In this document: positions 1-5,934 of the stretch, piece after piece
Layout: every line of letters begins with the position of its first letter
Numbering within the stretch: the stretch's first letter is position 1
From: Planctomycetota bacterium
GTDB taxonomy: Bacteria; JAJVIF01; JAPKYR01
Direction: 5' to 3'
NCBI GenBank assembly: GCA_030673355.1
Contig: DAOVJF010000030.1
Coordinates: 1-12,037, forward strand
Length of the DNA stretch: 12,037 bases
Notes under the pieces: model-generated
Seen by the model: only the letters and a program-made list of their open reading frames with translations
Told to the model about the DNA's origin: nothing
Database searches by the model: none
Made by a program: the position numbers and the translations under genes

Positions 1-69
1 ACATCAATGTTAAATATGTCCAATCGATTTTTGTTTAACAGGATTGGTCCAAAATATGATTCGGGCAAT
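1..69. other. Non-coding left edge
   Basis: I find no gene here. The stretch is AT-rich and holds two short interleaved inverted repeats, TGTTAAA/TTTAACA (8-14 and 34-40) and CCAATC/GATTGG (20-25 and 42-47). They interlock rather than nest, so they do not form one simple hairpin, and I treat them as probable chance. It lies downstream of the terminator of the minus-strand lipoprotein gene. Confidence 0.5.
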
Positions 70-93
70 AAAAAAGCGCCCCGAGGGCGCTTT
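70..93 (-). terminator. Rho-independent terminator of the lipoprotein gene
   Basis: Read on the minus strand this is a perfect 9-bp stem, AAAGCGCCC with GGGCGCTTT, around a 3-base loop (or 8 bp around 5 bases), running directly into a tract of six T. It starts about 30 bases past the TAA stop of the lipoprotein gene (123-125), the expected place for an intrinsic terminator. On the plus strand the stem is followed by TTTGAGAC rather than a T tract, so it should act mainly leftward. Confidence 0.9.
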
Positions 94-122
94 GAGACAA
101 TTTTAAATTTAAATGTTTACCG

Positions 123-1196
123 TTAGAAAGTCGCGCCGGTAATTGTTTCAGCCGCCGGGCCTTCCTGGCCGGCCAGATCGATCGCAGCTATCCGGTAGGT
201 ATAGCCGGTGCCGATAACTATTGCCTTATCGATCAGGACAATTTTGTCCCTGCTGACGTCAAGGTAGGCTGCTATAAGCCCGGGTATAATGTCGTTGGGA
301 TTCGCCGGGTCATTGCTCGTCGGGACATCAATCGTGTACCTGATGATTAACTCACCGCCTGGGAATATTTCCGATTCCTCTACCCGTTCGATTGAATATT
401 GAACGACATCCAGCTCCGGATTTACATTCCATTCAACTATAATCCTTCCGGGATTTAAGACATTCAGGAGTCCCGTGACAATCGAGGGAATGAAATCCAA
501 TGGGGTCAGGGTAATTACGTTTGATTTTTCGCTCTCGAAGCCTTCCGAATCCAGAGCGGTGACGTAGTAGGAGTAAGCGATGGTGTTTGCAAGGTCTGAA
601 TCAACGAGGGATAAATCCGGGTAGTCGTCGCGTATTACCGTAAATTCAGGGATTCCCTCGAATAAGCGATAGATCCGGTAGCCGGTAACGTCCCCTGAGA
701 CACTTGCTTCCCATCCGAATTCAACTGAAGCGTCCATCGGTACGCCCTGAAGATTCCTTGGCGGGTCCGGCGGCCCTTCAAGCGGATCGTCGATCGGCCC
801 GGAGAAACCGGGTATGACAGGTACCGCTTTGGGGTATCCTCCAACGTAGGCGATCGATGATTCCCATCCTGTGTTTCCGACCGCTGAAACTCCGAAGTAA
901 TATGTGCTTCCATTGATCAGGTTGAAAACCTGGAAGCTTGTTGTGTTAATTTCCTGACTATCGTATTTCGTAAATTGAACTCCGGTTTCGGACATGTAAA
1001 CGAAATATCCCACTGCTCCGGAAACCTGGTTCCAGTGGATAGTCACGGAATTACTCGCTGTTTCGACAGTTAGCCCGGTTGGTTTCCCGCTGGGATAGGT
1101 CGGGGCTGCCGGGTTTGTGTCGCCTCCACCACCGCCACAGGAAATTAATGAGCCAATGCTGATGGCAAGGATAAGGAGCATGCTTTGAATTCGCAT
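123..1196 (-). CDS. Outer-membrane-type lipoprotein with three fibronectin type III-like domains
   Basis: The product is 357 aa. It begins with a lipoprotein signal peptide: MRIQSM, a hydrophobic core, then the lipobox L-I-S-C with the lipidated Cys at residue 20. Five glycines follow the Cys. With no Asp at +2, outer-membrane sorting is likely if the usual Lol rule applies. The rest reads as three Fn3-like beta-sandwich modules at about 35-117, 143-233 and 235-350, each with spaced W and Y residues (for example W-N-Q-V-S-G, G-Y-R-I-Y-R, Y-R-I-A-A-I-D). A proline-rich linker (about 125-145) separates the first two. No catalytic motif is visible, so binding or a structural surface role is the best inference. 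The start is ATG at 1196 because GGAGGT lies 4 bases upstream; the GTG at 1208 would overlap that ribosome site. The gene is divergent from the polysaccharide operon and has its own terminator, so it is transcribed separately. Confidence 0.85.
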   Translation of the reverse strand: MRIQSMLLILAISIGSLISCGGGGGDTNPAAPTYPSGKPTGLTVETASNSVTIHWNQVSGAVGYFVYMSETGVQFTKYDSQEINTTSFQVFNLINGSTYYFGVSAVGNTGWESSIAYVGGYPKAVPVIPGFSGPIDDPLEGPPDPPRNLQGVPMDASVEFGWEASVSGDVTGYRIYRLFEGIPEFTVIRDDYPDLSLVDSDLANTIAYSYYVTALDSEGFESEKSNVITLTPLDFIPSIVTGLLNVLNPGRIIVEWNVNPELDVVQYSIERVEESEIFPGGELIIRYTIDVPTSNDPANPNDIIPGLIAAYLDVSRDKIVLIDKAIVIGTGYTYRIAAIDLAGQEGPAAETITGATF

Positions 1197-1200
1197 AAAT

Positions 1201-1206
1201 ACCTCC
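1201..1206 (-). promoter_or_regulatory. Ribosome binding site fixing the lipoprotein start
   Basis: On the minus strand GGAGGT stands 4 bases before ATG (1196-1194). It lies inside the upstream extension of the reading frame that begins with GTG at 1208, so the shorter protein is the likely one. The signal peptide also begins sensibly at this ATG. Confidence 0.8.
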
Positions 1207-1211
1207 ACTTC

Positions 1212-1233
1212 CCCGCATTTTTTTTGTCGCGGG
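1212..1233 (-). repeat. Leader hairpin with an A8 loop upstream of the lipoprotein ribosome site
   Basis: On the minus strand CCCGC pairs with GCGGG (5 bp) around a 12-base loop that contains eight consecutive A. It would sit in the 5' leader just ahead of GGAGGT. The short stem may be chance, and I assign no function. Confidence 0.3.
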
Positions 1234-1247
1234 TTAGTAGTTAACAG

Positions 1248-1275
1248 GCTATCACATCGTGGCGGAGTCGGTCAA
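1248..1275 (-). promoter_or_regulatory. Candidate promoter for the lipoprotein gene
   Basis: On the minus strand TTGACC (1275-1270) is followed after 16 bases by GATAGC (1253-1248), with a TG at the extended -10 position. An AT-rich stretch lies upstream of the -35. The -35 is good and the -10 is weak. Transcription would begin near 1241, giving a leader of about 45 bases. This is the best candidate I see in the gap, but it is not strong. Confidence 0.4.
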
Positions 1276-1340
1276 CTAAATATTTATGTTGAATGCAAAT
1301 AAATGGGAGCCGGCCCCGAGCCAGTGAGATTATTAAATAC

Positions 1341-1367
1341 TACTCTTAATATCCTTTAATTAGAGTA
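1341..1367. repeat. Imperfect inverted repeat TACTCT/AGAGTA in the divergent region
   Basis: TACTCT (1341-1346) and AGAGTA (1362-1367) form a 6-bp inverted repeat, with two further matching pairs inward (8 of 10 in total). It lies upstream of the rightward promoter and of the perfect inverted repeat at 1372. It could be part of a regulator site. The region is AT-rich, so chance is possible. Confidence 0.3.
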
Positions 1368-1371
1368 AATC

Positions 1372-1388
1372 TTGTCTTTTAAAGACAA
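1372..1388. promoter_or_regulatory. Perfect inverted repeat, candidate operator or activator site
   Basis: TTGTCTTT (1372-1379) and AAAGACAA (1381-1388) are perfect reverse complements around a single T. The centre at 1380 lies about 62 bases before the start point predicted for the rightward promoter (near 1442), a spacing typical of class I activators. The palindrome is visible in the sequence; a regulatory role is inferred. No regulator gene is in the window. Confidence 0.5.
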
Positions 1389-1406
1389 TTTAATCATGAT
1401 TTACTT

Positions 1407-1435
1407 TTGACTTTACTATTTACCGGTTCTATAAT
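1407..1435 (+). promoter_or_regulatory. Sigma-70 promoter of the polysaccharide operon
   Basis: TTGACT (1407-1412) and TATAAT (1430-1435) are separated by exactly 17 bases: a 5-of-6 -35 box and a perfect -10 box at optimal spacing. Transcription should start near 1442, about 34 bases before the ATG of the first operon gene. The longest open frame of that gene begins with the TTG of this -35 box, so the part upstream of 1476 should not be translated. Confidence 0.85.
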
Positions 1436-1475
1436 CCCAAAAAACGTAAGTATCGAGCGGTACTACGGTATTATT

Positions 1476-2897
1476 ATGGAAACATCCGTACAGAGCTATT
1501 TTAGCGTCATAATTCGCCATTGGAAATTACTGGCTGCCATCGTCCTGATCCCCACCCTCCTCGTGGTTATTTTGGTGTTATTTATTTTAACCCCGGTCTA
1601 TGAGGGCAAGACAACTATCATTTTCCCATTGAAAACAGCGTCCTCGTTCATGCGCAGAAGTCTGAGTGAGATGGATATCCCGCTCATGGGTATGAGCAGG
1701 TTACTCGACACTTCCGCCACCCTTTATAACCATATCGCCATTCTCGAGAGCCGAACACTCGCGTTACGGGTAAATGATTTTCTGATTTCGGAAAAAGGCA
1801 TCGATCTTATGTCTACATACCCGGAGCTATGGAAAGACAAGGACCTGACCGATGATGAGCGTCTCTATAAACTTGCCAAAATTATGCGGGAACGGATCGA
1901 TGTTGGCGACGCGAACAGGGGTATGGCCACGGTCGGCTTCCTCCATACCGATCCTCTTACCGCTTCTGAAACCTCAACCGCTTACGTGATGGAAACCCTC
2001 AAGTTCCTTAATGAACTCAACCGCAATACCCAGTCTGACCTTGTTTTATTTCTCGAAGCCCGCCAGGATGAGGTTGAAAGCGACCTTGAAGTCGTTGAGA
2101 CTGAAATTCAGTTTCTCAAGGAGGAAACCGGAATTCTTTCGATCGAAGAGCAGGCTCGTCAGATAATTTCATCCTACTCGGAAATCGAATCCCTGGCAGC
2201 CCAGACCGAAATCGATTACCAGGGCAGCCTGAGCATGGCCAGGGGGATGGAAGCGGCGGGCATGGATATGGAGGATTACTACGACTGGCTTGCTGCCGGC
2301 GAAAGTCCCTATGATAACCCGCCGGTACCGGCTATTGAAGCCCTGGCCGATGCCACTGTCACAGCACTCAGGTCCGAATTAAGCGACCTCGAACTTGCGC
2401 GTCAGCAGGCCCTGCTCTGGGCTACGCCTGATAATCCCGATGTTGTCCGGCTCAATTTCGAAATAGAAAGCGTTCGGCGTGAACTGTATCGTGAATTCTC
2501 CGATTATTACGATGCCACCGTCGCCAACCTGATGGTCGAGACTTCCGCATACCAGGCTCAATTGAATGTCGCGGGTGGAATCCTCGCCGAGCTGGACGCA
2601 AGGCTTCAGGATTTTCCTCCCGATGAACGACGTTTGATTGAAATGGAGCGGGACAGGAGCGTGCAGGAATCGATTTACCTGGTCATTACCCAGGAACTCG
2701 AACAGGCACGTATCCAGGAAATGAGGGAGGAAGAGCCGTATACAATCCTTGATGAGGCGCTTGTTCCCACCAGGCCGGTCCGTCCAAGGAAGGTCGTCAC
2801 AACACTGGGAACCTTCATGATCATGTTCTGGCTTGGTACCGTGTTTATTTTCTGGAAAGACAACCGAATCCGTCAACAGGCTGAACGGGGCAGGTGA
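1476..2897 (+). CDS. Wzz/GumC-type polysaccharide co-polymerase (chain-length determinant)
   Basis: The 473-aa protein has the standard architecture of the family. There is an N-terminal membrane helix (about 18-38) followed by the P-V-Y-E start of a Wzz domain. A long periplasmic region rich in coiled-coil helices follows, then a GNVR-like segment with P-D-N-P-D-V-V-R-L, a proline-rich R-P-V-R-P motif (433-437) and a C-terminal helix (about 440-460). Such proteins sit in the inner membrane and set polymer length with the Wzy polymerase. The C-terminal tail is short and has no Walker motifs, so any BY-kinase must be a separate gene. A methionine- and proline-rich insertion (about 254-290) interrupts the helical region. 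ATG 1476 is chosen because the frame upstream overlaps the promoter and the hydrophobic N-terminus follows naturally. No good ribosome site precedes it. It is the first gene of the operon. Confidence 0.88.
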   Translation: METSVQSYFSVIIRHWKLLAAIVLIPTLLVVILVLFILTPVYEGKTTIIFPLKTASSFMRRSLSEMDIPLMGMSRLLDTSATLYNHIAILESRTLALRVNDFLISEKGIDLMSTYPELWKDKDLTDDERLYKLAKIMRERIDVGDANRGMATVGFLHTDPLTASETSTAYVMETLKFLNELNRNTQSDLVLFLEARQDEVESDLEVVETEIQFLKEETGILSIEEQARQIISSYSEIESLAAQTEIDYQGSLSMARGMEAAGMDMEDYYDWLAAGESPYDNPPVPAIEALADATVTALRSELSDLELARQQALLWATPDNPDVVRLNFEIESVRRELYREFSDYYDATVANLMVETSAYQAQLNVAGGILAELDARLQDFPPDERRLIEMERDRSVQESIYLVITQELEQARIQEMREEEPYTILDEALVPTRPVRPRKVVTTLGTFMIMFWLGTVFIFWKDNRIRQQAERGR

Positions 2898-2903
2898 TTT
2901 AAG

Positions 2904-4448
2904 GTGAGTTCCTCTGTTATTCGCAGACGTCTCTTCTGGATAGAGATTCTACTCACCTCAATTGCGTTCGGGCTTTTTTACACTGTCACAAACTATAAAG
3001 ACCTTGGTTATTCGGTAGGTGTTGTCGCGGGATTTGGAATTCTCGCGCTCACTTTTTTCCGTCCCAGGTACGGTCTCATCGGTGCGATGGTGCTCTTGTT
3101 TACAGAAAGTACCATTGGAGTTTTAAATGCCCTGGCGGAGACTGCCCTGGAATACGATCTGACCGGTATCCCTTCCCTTATCCAGACTCAGTGGTTTGGG
3201 TGGGGAGTTTTGACAATTTACCTTGTAATCCTGCTTTCGTACCTGACTCGTGAACTTGTCAGCGGTCGTCAGCTTAAACCGCTTTCAGTACTGGAATGGA
3301 TCCTTCTGCTCCCACTCCTTGCCGTACTGCTATACCTTCCAATATCCCTTCTTTACGGAAACACGGCAAGGGATTTTTTCGACGACATCATCCCGATGCT
3401 GATCTATGGCGGTATCGTTGTGCTTGGTCGGGTCTTTTATCAGCCTGGTAAGACAATTGAGTCAAGGTATTACTTTCTCGACTGGTTTATTATTTTCAAC
3501 ATAATTATTCTCGTTCCGCTCTGGGCTTATAACATAATTTTCGACACCTGGCGTAACGGGTACGTGGGTATCGCGTCCATTCGGTATGGAACCGGCCCGT
3601 ACGATTTTAATTTTTTCCTTGTGCCGCTCCTGGGGATGATACTGACTTACGATGACAACCTCAAACCCGAACGGAGGCGTTTTTACCAGTTTGCGTTTTT
3701 CCTGAGCCTGGCGAGGATTTTCATCTCGATGTTCAGGGGAGCGATCGGTGGGACGGTAATCGCGATTATTATCGCTACTTACCTCGTTGAAAAAACCAGG
3801 CGATGGCAGTGGGTGCGAAGCCTTGTTAAGTTCGGGATCGTGCTGGTAATTATCGGCACCATGGCCGCTGTCCTGTTCCCGGTAGTGCGGACGACTCTTC
3901 AGGTCGCACTGTTCGCGAGAATTGTAAGGACCTTCGGCGGTGCCGGGGGCGGGGACACGAGTATGCAATTCAGGGAACTCGAGACCGAAACCGCTCTGGA
4001 TGAGATTCTCGAACAACCCGTTCTCGGATATGGGCCGGGGAAAATGGTTGTTAAGCATTTCCGTCAAGGGGAATTCGCGCAAGTGGAGCTGTACCTTCAT
4101 TCCGCCTACATATGGTTCTGGTACAAAATGGGCGTTGTGGGGCTTGGGGTGTTACTGACGTTTTTCACAGGCATAATCTGGATCTGTATCTCTCTTTTAA
4201 AGAGAAAACTCCATCGTGCCGACCGGGGCTGGGTTGTCGGTACCATTTCAGCCGTTATTGCGATGCTCCCGGTAATTCATACAAATAATATGCTGATACG
4301 ATCGCAGGGCGCGTATGCCCTGACCCTCTTGTTCTTCGGCCTCTCGGTAATTGTCATGAGGTACCGGGGAATTCCCGTGGACAAACTGCCGCCCCGGGAG
4401 GATATCGAGCTTCCGGCTGTTACGGAAGTCAAAGGGGTTGACGCTTGA
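2904..4448 (+). CDS. O-antigen polymerase/ligase family membrane protein (Wzy or WaaL-like)
   Basis: The product is 514 aa and polytopic, with roughly ten to twelve hydrophobic segments. Family hallmarks are an R-x-L-E-T-E-x-A stretch followed by Q-P-V-L-G-Y-G-P-G (G-Y-G at 375-377), and H399 in L-H-S-A-Y before a G-V-V-G-L-G helix. This is the usual layout of the large periplasmic loop and following helix in Wzy_C proteins. Members join lipid-linked repeat units into polymer, or ligate glycan to an acceptor; sequence alone does not separate the two. Lying between a Wzz and a Wzx gene favours the polymerase role. The start is GTG 2904, with AGGTG at 2892-2896 seven bases upstream, overlapping the stop of the previous gene. 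Only 6 bases separate the two genes. Confidence 0.85.
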   Translation: MSSSVIRRRLFWIEILLTSIAFGLFYTVTNYKDLGYSVGVVAGFGILALTFFRPRYGLIGAMVLLFTESTIGVLNALAETALEYDLTGIPSLIQTQWFGWGVLTIYLVILLSYLTRELVSGRQLKPLSVLEWILLLPLLAVLLYLPISLLYGNTARDFFDDIIPMLIYGGIVVLGRVFYQPGKTIESRYYFLDWFIIFNIIILVPLWAYNIIFDTWRNGYVGIASIRYGTGPYDFNFFLVPLLGMILTYDDNLKPERRRFYQFAFFLSLARIFISMFRGAIGGTVIAIIIATYLVEKTRRWQWVRSLVKFGIVLVIIGTMAAVLFPVVRTTLQVALFARIVRTFGGAGGGDTSMQFRELETETALDEILEQPVLGYGPGKMVVKHFRQGEFAQVELYLHSAYIWFWYKMGVVGLGVLLTFFTGIIWICISLLKRKLHRADRGWVVGTISAVIAMLPVIHTNNMLIRSQGAYALTLLFFGLSVIVMRYRGIPVDKLPPREDIELPAVTEVKGVDA

Positions 4449-5932
4449 TGACCCGTGCACGGCTGCTTGCGTTTAACGCGGTCAGTATGCTGGCAGCGAA
4501 CATTATCGCCAAATTCGTCCTGTTCATAGGGCTGATTTACCTCCTTCAATTTCTGGATTCCGGTCTCGAGAGTGTTTATTACCTGATTACCGCATTCGCG
4601 GCCCTTATCACGATGAATTTCCAGGACGGGATGATCTCGATCACGATCAGGAGAATCGCGACCGACCTGGATAACGGTGCCTATCACCTTGGCACATGCT
4701 ACCTCGCGAGCCTTCTGCTGGGGCTGATTCTCCTTCTGATCGGAATTCCGGCTGTCTTTATCTATGCAAACTCAACCCTGGAAGGAAGCGGATTAAGGGG
4801 GGAGTTCATCCTCGCCGCACTTGCCATGACCGGAGCTCTCTTAATTGGGTATGGCGCTTCAACGGCGGGCGCCGGATTCAAGGCATATGAAAAACTCTCC
4901 ATCGAAGCGGCCCTGATTGTTCTGCATGCCCTCTTGAGTGCCGGAGTATATGTGGTGGGATCGAAAATGGGCTGGCCTTTATCGAAATTTTTTATCGGGC
5001 TTTTTATTGTGACCTTTATCTATGTGGTAATTGTAAATATTGCCCTGATCGCCTTTGTAGTAAAGCCCAGGATCCATTTCAATGTTAAAGAGGCATGGGA
5101 GTTGTTCCGGGAGTCGCTTGGACTCGGCTACGGCACACTCCTTCGTACGCTCCAGGACCGGATGCATCCATTTTTCATCAAGAGCCTGATCGGACAGACA
5201 TTAATTACTCAATTTTCATCGCCAAACCAGCTCCTCGTTCAACTTAAATTCATCCCGCTAAGTGTGCGGCCCGCCATCTTCCCGACTCTTGCACGTAAGG
5301 CGGAAGACGAAACAGGCACTTTTCAGAATTACGCGACAGCTTTGATGAAATTCCTGTATCTCGTGGCCCTTCCCATGATTACGCTCCTCATTGTCGCACG
5401 GGGAGACGTTCTTCCGCTGGTCACATCGATGGATGAAACCTTCGAAAATGAATACGCCATGGCGCTGGAGGTTTACCCGTACGTGGGAATGGCGGTCGCG
5501 TTGTCGTTCCCGTCCCAGGTTTTACGAAGTCTTTTTGTCGCCCTTAAAAAACCTGAATTTGAGTTCCATACGGTACTTACCGGAGTTTTAGTGCTGGCCG
5601 TACTGGATTTTTTCCTCATTAAAAATTTCGGGGTCCTCGGTGCCGGATATGCCGCGGTGGCCTGTGAGTTGTCTATCCTGATATATGGTTTCTGGCTCCT
5701 CGAGCGAATCGGCCGCCCCCTTAACGTCTTAAACCTGTTCTTACTCCCCACGCTGTGTGGTATCATAACTTTTTTGCTGGCGGAACACCTCTACGGGGTC
5801 CACTGGCTGTTTGGTGTTGCCTCTGTGTTGGTTGTGTTCCCCGTGCTGGTGCTATCCCTGAGGGTGATCTCCCCGCTTGAGTGGGCGATCGTCCGGGAAG
5901 TAATCAAACCGGGTTCATCCGCCGATCAATAG
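4448..5932 (+). CDS. Wzx-like polysaccharide flippase (MOP superfamily)
   Basis: The product is 494 aa and almost wholly hydrophobic, with an estimated 12 to 14 membrane helices. The N-terminus (A-F-N-A-V-S-M-L-A-A-N) and the charged cytoplasmic stretch R-T-L-Q-D-R-M-H-P are typical of polysaccharide exporters in the MOP superfamily. It should move undecaprenyl-linked repeat units across the inner membrane for the polymerase encoded just upstream. The ATG at 4448 overlaps the previous stop by one base (TGATG), and AAAGGGG (4431-4437) lies 10 bases upstream. The TTG one codon earlier is a less likely start. A MATE- or MurJ-type transporter is the alternative, but the neighbours argue for Wzx. 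Confidence 0.85.
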   Translation: MTRARLLAFNAVSMLAANIIAKFVLFIGLIYLLQFLDSGLESVYYLITAFAALITMNFQDGMISITIRRIATDLDNGAYHLGTCYLASLLLGLILLLIGIPAVFIYANSTLEGSGLRGEFILAALAMTGALLIGYGASTAGAGFKAYEKLSIEAALIVLHALLSAGVYVVGSKMGWPLSKFFIGLFIVTFIYVVIVNIALIAFVVKPRIHFNVKEAWELFRESLGLGYGTLLRTLQDRMHPFFIKSLIGQTLITQFSSPNQLLVQLKFIPLSVRPAIFPTLARKAEDETGTFQNYATALMKFLYLVALPMITLLIVARGDVLPLVTSMDETFENEYAMALEVYPYVGMAVALSFPSQVLRSLFVALKKPEFEFHTVLTGVLVLAVLDFFLIKNFGVLGAGYAAVACELSILIYGFWLLERIGRPLNVLNLFLLPTLCGIITFLLAEHLYGVHWLFGVASVLVVFPVLVLSLRVISPLEWAIVREVIKPGSSADQ

Positions 5933-5934
5933 TT

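Noticed and set aside
8..47. Interleaved short inverted repeats (TGTTAAA/TTTAACA and CCAATC/GATTGG)
   Set aside because: The arms interlock instead of nesting, are short and AT-rich, and have no gene or promoter context in the window.
1392..1401. Palindrome AATCATGATT upstream of the operon promoter
   Set aside because: It is a 10-base palindrome in AT-rich DNA whose flanks do not extend the symmetry. It is weaker than the neighbouring 17-base repeat and likely chance.
3462..4100. Minus-strand open frame of 212 codons opposite the polymerase gene
   Set aside because: Its translation is highly charged and without domain character, and it lies opposite a clear membrane-protein gene. It is a shadow.
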